From: Paenibacillus sp. JNUCC32
Lineage (GTDB): Bacteria; Bacillota; Bacilli; Paenibacillales; Paenibacillaceae
Direction of reading: 5' to 3'
Assembly: GCF_014863545.1 (NCBI RefSeq)
Contig: NZ_CP062260.1
Coordinates: 6,469,501-6,533,500 of the forward strand
Length of the DNA: 64,000 bases
Shown here: in pieces, positions 1 through 8,916 of the stretch
Position numbering within the stretch: the first letter of the stretch is position 1
How the letters are laid out: each line of letters begins with the position of its first letter
Notes under the pieces: model-generated
Told to the model about the DNA's origin: nothing
Seen by the model: only the letters and a program-made list of their open reading frames with translations
Database searches by the model: none
Position numbers and translations under genes: made by a program

Positions 1-1
1 G

Positions 2-1546
2 GTTCTCCTGATCATAATTTACCGCTCACCCTTGTTAGCCTTCATCCCGCTGCTGGCCGTCGCTTTTGTTTATGAAGTGGTCAACCAATCGCTTGGGCTA
101 TTGGGGAAAGCGGGGCTTCTCCTAAACAATCAATCTTTGTCCATTATGATGATACTGTTGTTCGCGGCCGTCATCGATTATTCGCTGTTTGTGTTTTCCC
201 GGTTCAGGGAGGAACTGAAACGCTGTGACAACAAATATGAAGCGATGAAGTCAGCGATGAGAGAAGTTGGCCTGCCCGTATTTTTCTCGGGCGGCACCGT
301 GCTGGCTGCCATGCTGATCCTCTTTTTCGCGAACTACGGAGAATATCGGAATTTCGCTCCGATTTTCGGGACGGCTATGGTTGTTATCATGCTGGCGTCC
401 GTGACACTGATTCCTGCGTTGTTTACCTTGTTCGGAAGAAGATCATTCTGGCCAAAAATTCCGAAAGTCGGCGATCCGACAGTAGCGCAAAGCTCCGCCT
501 GGGGTAGTATCGGTCGCTTGGTAGTCAAGAGACCTTTACAATCCGTTATTCTTGTGGGCATCATTTTACTATTATCGATTAGCAATCTATTCAATTTGAA
601 CTACTCCTTTGACAACATCAAATCCTTTCCAGAGGACATGTCATCGAGAGTAGGCTATGAGGCGTTGGAGAGTGGGTTCGATAAAGGCGATTTAGCTCCT
701 ACCACGGTATTGTTCGAATCTGCAGGTCCAATGAAAGAGGACGACATCCGGGAACTGATGGCTATTCTGGAGGGGCAACCGCTTGTCGCAAACATTCGGA
801 TGAACGGAATGACGGATTCTGGTGACGCTGTGCGGTACAGCCTTACGTTCGACGAGAGTCCTTACGATACCCGCTCGATGGATGCGTTAAGCGATATTCG
901 TGACCGCGCGGAGGAGTTGGTTAAGCAAAGCGGGATGGAGGGCAAGCTGTACTTTGCCGGGGAAACGGCATCCCAAGTGGATGACCGCTTGGTCAATAAC
1001 CGGGATCTGGTGGTCATTGTGATCCTTGAGACGCTCATGATTCTGATTCTCCTTATCGTGATGACCCAATCGGTCCGTATCCCCCTTTACATGGTCGGGA
1101 CGATTCTGGTGTCCTTTCTGGCAGCACTTGGGCTGGGAATGTTTCTTACGCAGACGCTGTTCGGTATCGACTCCATCAGCAACCGGGTTCCGATCTATTC
1201 TTTTGTATTTCTGGTCGCACTAGGCATCGATTATAACATCATTCTGATCTCCAGATTTCTGGAAGAGCGCAGGAAATACCCGCTTGCCAAAGCGGTAGAA
1301 ATTTCGGTTGCGAGCACAGGCGGAGTCATTTCATCCGCCGGTATTATTCTTGCTGCTACCTTTGCGGTTTTAATGACTCAGCCGGTCGAGGTGCTGTTCG
1401 TGTTCGGATTTATCGTGGCGGTGGGCATTCTTATGGATACGTTTATCATTCGCGGCTTTTTGATGCCGGCATTGCTCGTTCTCCTTGAAAAAAAGAAACC
1501 CATCGATCAAGAGAAGCGGCATCCCGCAAAATCAACCGATGTTTAA
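2..1546 (+). CDS. MMPL-family membrane exporter (5' end outside window)
   Basis: The reading frame is open from base 2, so the N-terminus lies left of the window; a TTG at 32 is internal. The visible 514 residues hold the end of one membrane bundle, an extracytoplasmic loop domain (roughly residues 195-335) and a second bundle. Each half has the MMPL/RND signature of an Asp in a helix followed by Tyr and an RF pair: VIDYSLFVFSRFREE in the first and GIDYNIILISRFLEE in the second. Members of the family (for example B. subtilis YdfJ) are proton-driven exporters of lipids or drugs in the cytoplasmic membrane. If YdfJ-sized, about 200 residues are missing. The substrate cannot be told from sequence. 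No partner gene is visible, and the next gene has its own function. Confidence 0.85.
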   Translation, partial: VLLIIIYRSPLLAFIPLLAVAFVYEVVNQSLGLLGKAGLLLNNQSLSIMMILLFAAVIDYSLFVFSRFREELKRCDNKYEAMKSAMREVGLPVFFSGGTVLAAMLILFFANYGEYRNFAPIFGTAMVVIMLASVTLIPALFTLFGRRSFWPKIPKVGDPTVAQSSAWGSIGRLVVKRPLQSVILVGIILLLSISNLFNLNYSFDNIKSFPEDMSSRVGYEALESGFDKGDLAPTTVLFESAGPMKEDDIRELMAILEGQPLVANIRMNGMTDSGDAVRYSLTFDESPYDTRSMDALSDIRDRAEELVKQSGMEGKLYFAGETASQVDDRLVNNRDLVVIVILETLMILILLIVMTQSVRIPLYMVGTILVSFLAALGLGMFLTQTLFGIDSISNRVPIYSFVFLVALGIDYNIILISRFLEERRKYPLAKAVEISVASTGGVISSAGIILAATFAVLMTQPVEVLFVFGFIVAVGILMDTFIIRGFLMPALLVLLEKKKPIDQEKRHPAKSTDV

Positions 1547-1664
1547 TGGTTCTGTCCATAAGCACGCTGACCATTCATGGAATTAATGCGGCTATCGAAA
1601 TCCGCAGCATAACGATGTATAATGGACCCAATTCGATTACGACATAATAAAAGTGGGTTGGATC

Positions 1665-2600
1665 ATGGATCAGGATAAACAGCGCCTCAGCATTGAGGCG
1701 GCAAGATTGTACTATATGTCGGATTACAGCCAGCAGGATATCGCCACGAGACTCGGCGTTTCCCGCCCTACGGTCTCCAGGCTTCTTCAGCACGCCAAGG
1801 AGCAGGGGTACGTGCAGATCAGCATCGTGGACCCTCTCGAGGACCTGGGCGCTTTGGCCGAAAGGGTGAAGAAGGCTTACGGTTTGGAACACGTGCTGGT
1901 GAGTTATTCTCCCGTCAACGAATACCGCGAAATCCAGAAGCATATCAGCAAAAAGGCAGCCGATTACCTGCAGGAAACGGTCCAGGATGCGGATATCATC
2001 GGTGTTACCTGGGGAACGACCATGCATGCCGTGGCGCTTCAGCTGCAGCAAAAGCCCGTTCGGGGCGTCGAGGTCGTGCAGTTGAAGGGCGGCGTCAGCC
2101 ATTCGCATGTGAACACGTATGCCGCCGAGATCGTCAATCTGTTCGCCGAGGCTTACCACACGATGGCGAGATATTTGCCGCTGCCGGTCATCTTCGACAC
2201 CACGGAGCTGAAGGAAATGGTGGAGAGGGACCGGCATATCCAGCGGATTATCCAATTAGGCAAACAAGCCAATATCGCCATGTTTACGGTGGGCACCGTT
2301 CATGAGGACGCGCTGCTGTTCCGGCTCGGTTATCTGAGCAAGGAAGAACAGAAGCTGCTCCAGCGCATCGGCGCGGGAGATATTTGCTCCCGTTTTTTCG
2401 ATGCGGAGGGCAGGGTGTGCAGCGAGGATATCAACAATCGTACGGTGGGCATCGATTTGGACGATTTGCGCCACAAGGAGAAATCGATTCTCGTGGCAGG
2501 CGGGCAGCGCAAGGTGGAGGCCATCCGAGCTGCGCTGATCGGCAAGTATGCAAACATCCTGGTAACGGACCAGTTTACGGCGCAAGCCTTGCTTCCATGA
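1665..2600 (+). CDS. deoR: Deoxyribonucleoside regulator DeoR (SorC/DeoR-type sugar-binding repressor)
   Basis: 311 residues. The N-terminal helix-turn-helix (about residues 18-45, YSQQDIATRLGVSRPTVSRL) is followed by a sugar-phosphate-binding SorC domain with the VTWGTTM and LKGGVSHS motifs. It closely resembles B. subtilis DeoR as I remember it, which represses the dra-nupC-pdp operon and responds to deoxyribose-5-phosphate. The start chosen is ATG 1665 because the family begins MDxxKQxLSIEAARLYY; an in-frame GTG at 1653 is the alternative and neither has a strong ribosome binding site. It stands upstream of deoC in the same direction, but a terminator-like hairpin and the deoC promoter separate them, so it is probably its own transcription unit. 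Confidence 0.9.
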   Translation: MDQDKQRLSIEAARLYYMSDYSQQDIATRLGVSRPTVSRLLQHAKEQGYVQISIVDPLEDLGALAERVKKAYGLEHVLVSYSPVNEYREIQKHISKKAADYLQETVQDADIIGVTWGTTMHAVALQLQQKPVRGVEVVQLKGGVSHSHVNTYAAEIVNLFAEAYHTMARYLPLPVIFDTTELKEMVERDRHIQRIIQLGKQANIAMFTVGTVHEDALLFRLGYLSKEEQKLLQRIGAGDICSRFFDAEGRVCSEDINNRTVGIDLDDLRHKEKSILVAGGQRKVEAIRAALIGKYANILVTDQFTAQALLP

Positions 2601-2629
2601 CATGTCCAACATATTGTGCAGTTTTACGG

Positions 2630-2691
2630 CACCTCGTTCCGGAAGATCGAAGCGGCAATCAGCTTCCTCTGTCTGGACGGGGTGTTTTTTT
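2630..2691 (+). terminator. Terminator after deoR
   Basis: CACCTCGTTC (2630-2639) pairs with GGACGGGGTG (2675-2684) with G-U pairs allowed. The loop contains a further GGAAG/CTTCC stem. A run of seven T follows. This would separate deoR from the deoC operon. Confidence 0.65.
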
Positions 2692-2858
2692 GCGTATTGG
2701 AAATCGGCTTCCCCATGCCGCATGGGAGGAATATTCTCTGTTTATGTTTACGCTGACAGGGTATAGAGCATAGTAAACGGCGTGAATTGTTAGATTATTC
2801 CTGAATGATGAATAGTCCTTCAGCGAACAATGATAAATATCATTGCCATAAATCGGAA

Positions 2859-2894
2859 TGAACATATTTTCAATATATGTTTTACATATGTTCA
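2859..2894 (+). promoter_or_regulatory. Candidate DeoR operator upstream of deoC
   Basis: TGAACATAT (2859-2867) is repeated as its exact inverse ATATGTTCA (2886-2894). A second inverted pair ATATGT-TTT-ACATAT (2875-2889) lies within it. The right arm overlaps the proposed -35 box, as expected for a repressor site. Assignment to DeoR is inference from the neighbouring regulator gene. Confidence 0.55.
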
Positions 2895-2909
2895 AGGCTA
2901 TGATATGAT
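2881..2909 (+). promoter_or_regulatory. SigA-type promoter of the deoC operon
   Basis: TTTACA (2881-2886) and TATGAT (2904-2909) are separated by 17 bases. They lie about 80 bases before the deoC start and overlap the inverted repeat proposed as the DeoR operator. Confidence 0.6.
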
Positions 2910-2935
2910 GGTCCCGTCTAAAGGATTGAGCGTTA

Positions 2936-2949
2936 TGATAGCGCTTTTA
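2936..2949 (+). promoter_or_regulatory. Weak CcpA cre-like site before deoC
   Basis: TGATAGCGCTTTTA matches the cre consensus TGNAARCGNWWWCA at all but two positions. It lies just downstream of the proposed deoC promoter, a usual place for catabolite repression. The match is imperfect. Confidence 0.3.
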
Positions 2950-2989
2950 CAAGATTGCATAAAAACAATATAAGGAGTGTTTTAACCAG

Positions 2990-3655
2990 ATGAATATAGC
3001 AGGAATGATCGACCACACGCTGTTGAAGGCGGATGCAACCCAGGCCGAGATCACGAAAATTACGGATGAGGCCAAAAAGTACGGATTTGCTTCGGTTTGC
3101 GTGAACCCGACTTGGGTATCCTACTGTGCTGAGCAGCTTGCGGGCACGAGCGTCAAAGTATGCACCGTTATCGGCTTCCCGCTGGGGGCTAACACGACGG
3201 CCGTAAAGGCTTTTGAAGCGAAGGATGCCATCGCTAACGGGGCTACGGAGGTTGATATGGTCATCAACATCGGGGCGCTGAAAGATCGGAACGATGAGCT
3301 GGTGCAGCAAGATATTCAGGCTGTCGTGGATGCAGCCAAGGGCAAAGCCCTGGTCAAGGTCATCATTGAGACAAGCCTTCTGACAGAAGAAGAAAAGGTG
3401 CGTGCGTGCCAGCTGTCCGTGAAAGCCGGAGCCGATTTTGTCAAAACCTCCACGGGATTCTCTACAGGCGGAGCTACTGCGGAGGATGTCGCCTTGATGC
3501 GCAAAACGGTCGGTGAGAACACGGGCGTTAAGGCTTCCGGCGGCGTGCGCAGCAAGGAAGACATGGATCGCATGATTGAAGCGGGCGCAACGCGTATCGG
3601 AGCCAGCTCCGGCGTGAAAATTATGGAGGGCGGCCAATCCAGCTCTTCCTACTAA
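2990..3655 (+). CDS. deoC: Deoxyribose-phosphate aldolase
   Basis: 221 residues, the usual bacterial class I length. It splits 2-deoxyribose-5-phosphate into glyceraldehyde-3-phosphate and acetaldehyde in the cytoplasm, the last step of deoxynucleoside breakdown. The Schiff-base lysine is K152 in VKTSTGF; the partner residues D89 (EVDMVIN) and K181 ([10 protein letters not shown]) are present. ATG 2990 has an AAGGAGTG ribosome binding site. It is first in the deoC-nupC-deoB-deoD-pdp run, directly after the proposed DeoR-controlled promoter. Confidence 0.96.
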   Translation: MNIAGMIDHTLLKADATQAEITKITDEAKKYGFASVCVNPTWVSYCAEQLAGTSVKVCTVIGFPLGANTTAVKAFEAKDAIANGATEVDMVINIGALKDRNDELVQQDIQAVVDAAKGKALVKVIIETSLLTEEEKVRACQLSVKAGADFVKTSTGFSTGGATAEDVALMRKTVGENTGVKASGGVRSKEDMDRMIEAGATRIGASSGVKIMEGGQSSSSY

Positions 3656-3739
3656 ATCGTTTATTGGAGTATAAGGTTTTCAATGCTTCGGTAGTCATGC
3701 CATCTATCAAAAAAATTCACCTATGGGGGAACATCGACG

Positions 3740-4918
3740 ATGAAATTTCTAATCGCCATACTAGGTTTGCTGGTCGTATTCGGTCTTGCGTTCCTTATCA
3801 GCAATGATAAGCGCAACATTCGTTATCGCCCGCTGGCCGTCATGATTGTGCTGCAGCTGATCCTTGGATTCGTTCTGCTGAACACAAGCATCGGCGAGTA
3901 TCTTGTTAAAGGGATAGCCAGCACGTTTGAAGCGCTGCTTGACTATGCCGGAGCGGGAATCGAGTTTGTATTTGGCGGCATTGCCAATGAAGGTGCAGGT
4001 CCGTTCTTCCTGAATGTCCTGTTGCCAATCGTGTTTATTTCCGCGTTGATTGGTATACTTCAATATATTAAGGTACTGCCGTTTATCGTAAGATATATCG
4101 GCCTCGTCTTGAGTAAAGTCAACGGCATGGGGAAGCTGGAGTCTTACAATGCGGTAGCTTCCGCGATCCTGGGGCAATCCGAGGTGTTTATCTCGGTCAA
4201 AAAACAGATCGCCTTAATTCCGAAGCACCGCATGTATACGCTCTGCGCTTCCGCGATGTCCACGGTATCGATGTCGATCGTCGGCGCATACATGACCATG
4301 ATCGAGCCGCGGTATGTGGTGACCGCGCTTGTATTGAACCTGTTTGGCGGATTTATCATTGCTTCCATCGTCAATCCCTACAAGGTGGAGAAGGAAGAGG
4401 ATATTCTGGAGGTGCAGGAGGAGGAGAAGCAATCCTTCTTCGAAATGCTGGGCGAATACATCATGGATGGTTTCAAGGTCGCGATTACCGTTGCGGCGAT
4501 GCTCCTCGGCTTCGTTGCTTTGATCGCAATGATCAACGGCATTTTTGATATGATTTTCGGAATCACCTTCCAGGAGCTGTTAGGTTACATCTTTGCTCCA
4601 TTCGCTTTTGTGATGGGCGTGCCTTGGAAAGAGGCGGTGGATGCAGGCAGCATCATGGCTACCAAGCTGGTATCGAATGAGTTCGTCGCGATGCTTGATC
4701 TGGCCAACTTCACGAATATGTCCGAACGAACCGTAGGTATCGTATCGGTATTCCTGGTGTCCTTCGCCAACTTCTCCTCGATCGGCATCATTGCCGGCGC
4801 GGTCAAAGGCCTGAACGAGAAGCAGGGGAACGTGGTGGCCCGCTTTGGCCTTAAGCTTCTGTACGGCGCGACGCTGGTGAGCGTGCTGTCGGCTACGATT
4901 ACCGGACTGTTCCTGTAA
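3740..4918 (+). CDS. nupC: Concentrative nucleoside transporter NupC
   Basis: 392 residues of mostly hydrophobic sequence: three N-terminal helices, the nucleoside-recognition (gate) region, and the C-terminal CNT domain. The motifs GQSEVFIS (about residue 150) and LVSNEFVAM (about residue 310) match the CNT substrate and sodium/proton-binding hairpins. It imports nucleosides through the cytoplasmic membrane with a cation. The order deoC-nupC-phosphorylase matches the B. subtilis dra-nupC-pdp operon. An 84-base gap to deoC contains no terminator, so co-transcription is expected. Confidence 0.94.
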   Translation: MKFLIAILGLLVVFGLAFLISNDKRNIRYRPLAVMIVLQLILGFVLLNTSIGEYLVKGIASTFEALLDYAGAGIEFVFGGIANEGAGPFFLNVLLPIVFISALIGILQYIKVLPFIVRYIGLVLSKVNGMGKLESYNAVASAILGQSEVFISVKKQIALIPKHRMYTLCASAMSTVSMSIVGAYMTMIEPRYVVTALVLNLFGGFIIASIVNPYKVEKEEDILEVQEEEKQSFFEMLGEYIMDGFKVAITVAAMLLGFVALIAMINGIFDMIFGITFQELLGYIFAPFAFVMGVPWKEAVDAGSIMATKLVSNEFVAMLDLANFTNMSERTVGIVSVFLVSFANFSSIGIIAGAVKGLNEKQGNVVARFGLKLLYGATLVSVLSATITGLFL

Positions 4919-4995
4919 GCCTGGCAGGAAGGGAACTACTGCAAGCGAGCCTTATGGATAAGTTTGATTTAACAACTCATATATGAGGGGGAGCA

Positions 4996-6180
4996 ATGGA
5001 TATGGAACGTTTTGACCGAATTCACTTGATCGTATTGGACTCCGTTGGCATCGGGGAAGCACCGGATGCGGCTGATTTCGACGACATCGGCTCCGACACG
5101 CTGGGGCATATCGCCCGCGAATGCGGCGGGCTGAACATGCCGAACATGGCAGCGCTCGGGCTATCCAACATCCGGGAGATCGAGGGCGTCCCTGCAACGG
5201 ATCAACCTCGGGCTTACTATACGAAAATGCAGGAAGCTTCGAATGGCAAAGACACCATGACAGGCCATTGGGAGATCATGGGCTTGTATATCGATACGCC
5301 ATTCCGCGTGTTCCCGAACGGGTTCCCGGACGAGCTGATTCAGCGCATCGAAGAGAAAACCGGACGGAAGGTCATCGGCAACAAGCCGGCCAGCGGAACG
5401 GAGATTATCGAGGAGCTTGGCGAAGAGCATGTAAAAACAGGGGCTTTGATCATCTATACCTCTGCCGATTCCGTGCTTCAAATCGCTGCTCATGAAGATG
5501 TGGTTCCTCTCAAGGAGCTGTACGAAATCTGCGAGTTCTGCCGCGAAATCACGCTGGAAGATCCGTATATGCTCGGCCGGATCATCGCCCGTCCTTTTAT
5601 TGGCGAGGCGGGGAGCTTCAAGCGTACGGCGAATCGGCATGACTATGCCTTGAAGCCTTTCGGACGTACGACGATGAACGAGATGAAGGATGCCGGTCTT
5701 GACGTCATCGCCCTCGGTAAAATCTCCGATATTTACGACGGGGAAGGCATTACGAAGGCAGTCAGAACCGTATCGAACATGGACGGCATGGATAAAATGG
5801 TGCAAACCCTGGATGAATCCTTCAAGGGGTTGAGCTTCCTGAATCTCGTGGATTTCGATGCCGTCTACGGACACCGCCGCGACCCGAAAGGATACGGCCA
5901 AGCGCTGGAGGATTACGATCGGCGCCTGCCGGAGGTATTCGAGAAAATGACGGAGAACGATCTCCTGATCATCACGGCCGACCACGGGAATGATCCTACT
6001 TACAAGGGCACGGACCATACGCGAGAATACGTGCCGCTGCTTGTATATTCCCCTCGCTTTGCGGAAGGCAAGGAACTGCCGGTTCGCAAGACCTTTGCCG
6101 ACATCGGCGCCACGGTTGCCGACAACTTCGGCGTGAAGCTGCCGGAGCACGGAACCAGCTTTTTGAATGACTTGAAATAA
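4996..6180 (+). CDS. deoB: Phosphopentomutase
   Basis: 394 residues, alkaline-phosphatase-fold mutase that converts (deoxy)ribose-1-phosphate to the 5-phosphate, feeding DeoC. The metal-binding [11 protein letters not shown] motif lies near residue 15, the phosphorylated threonine in KDTMTGHWE near residue 87, and the C-terminal metal motif is [22 protein letters not shown] 4996 is 4 bases after a GAGGGGGAG box; ATG 5002 has better spacing and would place the key residues where they fall in the Bacillus cereus enzyme as I recall it, so 5002 may be the true start. B. subtilis keeps this gene elsewhere, so the cluster here is more complete. Confidence 0.95.
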   Translation: MDMERFDRIHLIVLDSVGIGEAPDAADFDDIGSDTLGHIARECGGLNMPNMAALGLSNIREIEGVPATDQPRAYYTKMQEASNGKDTMTGHWEIMGLYIDTPFRVFPNGFPDELIQRIEEKTGRKVIGNKPASGTEIIEELGEEHVKTGALIIYTSADSVLQIAAHEDVVPLKELYEICEFCREITLEDPYMLGRIIARPFIGEAGSFKRTANRHDYALKPFGRTTMNEMKDAGLDVIALGKISDIYDGEGITKAVRTVSNMDGMDKMVQTLDESFKGLSFLNLVDFDAVYGHRRDPKGYGQALEDYDRRLPEVFEKMTENDLLIITADHGNDPTYKGTDHTREYVPLLVYSPRFAEGKELPVRKTFADIGATVADNFGVKLPEHGTSFLNDLK

Positions 6181-6203
6181 TCGAACAAGTGGAGGAATGG
6201 GAC

Positions 6204-6911
6204 ATGAGTACACATATTGGAGCGAAACCGGGAGATATCGCGGAGTCGATTCTGCTGCCAGGCGACCCGCTGCGAGCTAAATTCATTGCCGAGACGTATT
6301 TGGAGGACGTGACCTGCTACAACGAAGTGCGGGGGATGCTCGGATTTACGGGAACCTATAAAGGAAAACGCATTTCCGTGCAGGGTTCGGGTATGGGCGT
6401 GCCTTCCATCGGGATCTATGTCAATGAACTCATTCGGGAATATGGCGTCAAAAACCTGTTCCGCGTCGGAACCTGCGGCGCGATGCAGGAGCACGTCCGG
6501 GTGCGCGACGTCATCCTGGCCCAGGCGGCTTGCTCGGATTCCGGCATGAACCGTCACCACTTCAACGGTTATGATTTCTCCCCGATTGCCAGCTTCCCGC
6601 TGCTTCTCGGCGCGTATGAGCGTGGCAAGGAGAAAGGCCTGAAGATGCATGTCGGCAACGTGTTCACGTCCGATGTGTTCTACCGCGAGGACAAATCCGT
6701 GGTGGAGAAGCTGATGCAGCATGGCGTGCTCGGCGTGGAAATGGAGACGACGGCGCTCTACACGATCGCGGCACGATTCGGCGTGAATGCCCTGACGATC
6801 CTGACCGTGAGCGATCACTTGCTCACAGGGGAAGAGACTTCTTCCGAGGAGCGGCAAACGACGTTTAACGAGATGATGGAAGTCGCGCTGGATACGGCGA
6901 TTTCATTGTAA
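6204..6911 (+). CDS. deoD: Purine-nucleoside phosphorylase, DeoD type
   Basis: 235 residues of the hexameric PNP/UDP family. It phosphorolyses purine (deoxy)nucleosides to the base and (deoxy)ribose-1-phosphate, the substrate of the mutase encoded just upstream. Typical motifs are the N-terminal [25 protein letters not shown] around the phosphate site, [11 protein letters not shown] and the TVSDH catalytic aspartate motif. ATG 6204 is used because of the GGAGGAATG ribosome binding site; an in-frame GTG at 6189 is unlikely. It starts 23 bases after deoB. Confidence 0.95.
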   Translation: MSTHIGAKPGDIAESILLPGDPLRAKFIAETYLEDVTCYNEVRGMLGFTGTYKGKRISVQGSGMGVPSIGIYVNELIREYGVKNLFRVGTCGAMQEHVRVRDVILAQAACSDSGMNRHHFNGYDFSPIASFPLLLGAYERGKEKGLKMHVGNVFTSDVFYREDKSVVEKLMQHGVLGVEMETTALYTIAARFGVNALTILTVSDHLLTGEETSSEERQTTFNEMMEVALDTAISL

Positions 6912-6933
6912 GGAAACTGCCCTGAGCGCAGAA

Positions 6934-7028
6934 GGCGGAATTGTTTTGGAGAAGCGACCAGGTCGCCTTTGCCCACGGATTCCAATAATAAGGAGTCTGG
7001 GGGCAGCGGCGATCAGAAGAACAGTCCG
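6934..7028 (+). repeat. Structured intergenic element R, copy 1 (between deoD and pdp)
   Basis: First of three related elements in the window (others at 29003-29113 and 46456-46564). It shares GGCGGAATTGTT, GGTCGCCTTTGCCC and a right-hand GGGGGCAGCGGCGATCAGAA with copy 2. The left arm GGCGGAATTGTTTT can pair with the right arm AGAACAGTCCG. Inside, TCGCC...GCCC faces GGGC...GGCGA, and GGATTCC faces GGAGTC at the tip. It sits inside an operon. No coding role is likely. Confidence 0.7.
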
Positions 7029-7088
7029 TATTTGTAGTGATTCCCGTGAAAGGAATACAATCATCGCAAACAGTGAGGAGAATGTACG

Positions 7089-8390
7089 ATGAGAATGGTT
7101 GATTTAATTGCGAAGAAACGCGACGGCAAGGAACTGACAACAGAAGAGATCAATTTCTTTATCGACGGATATACCAAGGGAGATATTCCCGACTATCAGG
7201 TGAGCGCCATGAACATGGCGATTTATTTCCAGGACATGTCCGACCGGGAGCGGGCGGACTTGACGATGGCGATGGTAAACTCCGGCGAAACGATTGATCT
7301 GTCCGCAATTGAGGGGATCAAGGTCGATAAGCATTCCACCGGGGGCGTAGGCGACACGACGACGCTGGTGCTGGCTCCGCTCGTGGCAGCTCTGGATATT
7401 CCGGTAGCGAAGATGTCCGGACGCGGCCTCGGCCATACCGGAGGAACGATCGACAAGCTGGAATCCATCGAAGGCTTCCATGTGGAGATCAGCAAAGACG
7501 AATTTGTGAACCTTGTGAATCAACATAAAATCGCCGTCATCGGTCAAACCGGAAACCTCACGCCGGCGGACAAAAAACTGTACGCGCTCCGGGATGTGAC
7601 GGCCACCGTCAATTCCATTCCGCTGATTGCAAGCTCGATCATGAGCAAGAAGATTGCCGCCGGTTCGGATGCGATTGTGCTGGACGTTAAAACCGGCGCT
7701 GGCGCGTTCATGAAAACGGTGGAGGATGCCAAGGAACTGGCACACGCCATGGTCAGCATCGGCAACAACGTCGGCCGTAAAACGATGGCGGTCATCTCCG
7801 ATATGAGCCAACCGCTTGGGGCCGCGATCGGCAATTCGCTGGAAGTGCAGGAAGCGATCGATGCGCTTCGCGGCGAGGGTCCGAAGGATCTGGAAGAGCT
7901 GTGCCTGGCGCTGGGCAGACAGATGGTGTATCTGGCCCGGAAGGCCGACTCGCTCGAAGATGCCGAAGAGAAGCTAAAAGAGGTGATTCGCAACGGCAAG
8001 GCACTGGAGAAGTTCAAGGAATTCATCCAGAACCAGGGCGGAGATTCGTCCGTGGTGGATCATCCTGACCGTCTGCCGAAGGCACAGTATCTCATTGAGC
8101 TTCCCGCGCAGCAGGACGGCGTTGTCGCCGAGCTGGTAGCGGATGAGATCGGTACGGCGGCGATGCTGCTCGGGGCCGGCCGCGCGACGAAGGAATCTGA
8201 AATTGATTTGGCGGTAGGCCTGATGCTGAACAAGAAGGTCGGCGATGCCGTGAAGAAGGGGGATTCCCTTGTCACGATCCATGCCAACCGCGAGAACGTG
8301 GACGACGTGAAGCAGAAGCTGTATGAAAGCATTCGAATCGCTGATCATGCAGATGCGCCTATATTGATCTATGACATCGTGACGGAATAA
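7089..8390 (+). CDS. pdp: Pyrimidine-nucleoside phosphorylase
   Basis: 433 residues, the usual length for the thymidine/pyrimidine phosphorylase family. It phosphorolyses uridine, thymidine and deoxyuridine. The N-terminal alpha domain carries [16 protein letters not shown], the phosphate-binding signature region, and [18 protein letters not shown]; the C-terminal domain has the [12 protein letters not shown] barrel-sandwich motif. ATG 7089 follows GTGAGGAGAATGTACG. It is last in the deo run, with element R copy 1 in the 177-base gap from deoD and a terminator at 8523. Confidence 0.95.
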   Translation: MRMVDLIAKKRDGKELTTEEINFFIDGYTKGDIPDYQVSAMNMAIYFQDMSDRERADLTMAMVNSGETIDLSAIEGIKVDKHSTGGVGDTTTLVLAPLVAALDIPVAKMSGRGLGHTGGTIDKLESIEGFHVEISKDEFVNLVNQHKIAVIGQTGNLTPADKKLYALRDVTATVNSIPLIASSIMSKKIAAGSDAIVLDVKTGAGAFMKTVEDAKELAHAMVSIGNNVGRKTMAVISDMSQPLGAAIGNSLEVQEAIDALRGEGPKDLEELCLALGRQMVYLARKADSLEDAEEKLKEVIRNGKALEKFKEFIQNQGGDSSVVDHPDRLPKAQYLIELPAQQDGVVAELVADEIGTAAMLLGAGRATKESEIDLAVGLMLNKKVGDAVKKGDSLVTIHANRENVDDVKQKLYESIRIADHADAPILIYDIVTE

Positions 8391-8429
8391 GGTGAATCCC
8401 GATCCGAAGCGAGCCATTAAACGCTGGCG

Positions 8430-8479
8430 CTGTTTGGAATGAGTGCCTCGTACGCTGTCCGGAATGAGTACCTCGTACC
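8430..8479 (+). repeat. 25-bp tandem duplication
   Basis: Two adjacent 25-base units (8430-8454 and 8455-8479) share CTGT-GGAATGAGT-CCTCGTAC and differ at four positions. They lie between pdp and its terminator and have no recognised function. Confidence 0.6.
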
Positions 8480-8522
8480 CCGTGCGCTGCCTCTTCCCCC
8501 GTGCCTGCGCCGATATGCAAAC

Positions 8523-8561
8523 CTGCCCTCGAAAGTTATCTGAACGAGGGCAGTTTTTTTT
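8523..8561 (+). terminator. Terminator of the deo operon
   Basis: CTGCCCTCG (8523-8531) pairs perfectly with CGAGGGCAG (8545-8553), followed by eight T. Confidence 0.9.
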
Positions 8562-8691
8562 GGCGGTCATCGTCATAAACGGGGGATGAACCCTCATAGG
8601 ATGGTAATGGGGAAAACGTAAGGCATTTAACGGGAGAGGGAGATGCGTAGTCCGGCAAGAGCCATCCTGCCATTCAAGGAGGCTTTTGGCC

Positions 8692-8769
8692 ATGACCATC
8701 GATCAGTTGATTGCTTTGCTGGCACTTATCGTTATGATCATTGGGCTTGCGGTGAAGAAGGAGTCTTAA
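8692..8769 (+). CDS. Candidate holin-like small membrane toxin (type I TA)
   Basis: A 25-residue frame beginning MTIDQLIALLALIVMIIG and ending in KKES: one hydrophobic helix with a basic tail. CAAGGAGG precedes the ATG by 9 bases, and a strong hairpin with a U-rich tail (8784-8836) follows closely. This arrangement resembles the Firmicute 'putative holin-like toxin' family (TxpA/BsrG-like), where an antisense RNA from the 3' side blocks the toxin mRNA. The family call rests on size, composition and layout only. An antitoxin RNA promoter was not identified. Confidence 0.5.
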   Translation: MTIDQLIALLALIVMIIGLAVKKES

Positions 8770-8783
8770 CCGATGAGTCCGAA

Positions 8784-8836
8784 AAGGGCTGCTGCTAAGT
8801 AGAAATTCTACGGATGCGGCGGTCTTTTTCTTTTTG
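8784..8836 (+). terminator. Hairpin terminator after the small membrane protein gene
   Basis: AAGGGCTGCTGC (8784-8795) pairs with GCGGCGGTCTTT (8816-8827) including G-U pairs. The inner part is the palindrome GTAGAAATTCTAC, and the tail is CTTTTTCTTTTTG. In type I systems this region is often where toxin mRNA and antisense RNA overlap. Confidence 0.7.
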
Positions 8837-8916
8837 ATAGGTTGATAGGATTCGCTATAAGTCATATACTTAGATTGCAATGTTCTCCATTATTCATCAT
8901 TCATTGGGAGGAAACC

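Noticed and set aside
6865..7140. Minus-strand frame across element R copy 1 (and a similar one at 28963-29166)
   Set aside because: The two putative proteins share a segment (about LLQNNSA) only because they read the same repeat element in the same frame; neither has a start signal.
8842..8916. N-terminal extension of the TagO-like protein from TTG 8842
   Set aside because: It overlaps the tail of the upstream terminator and would place extra residues before the first membrane helix; ATG 8917 has GGGAGG.
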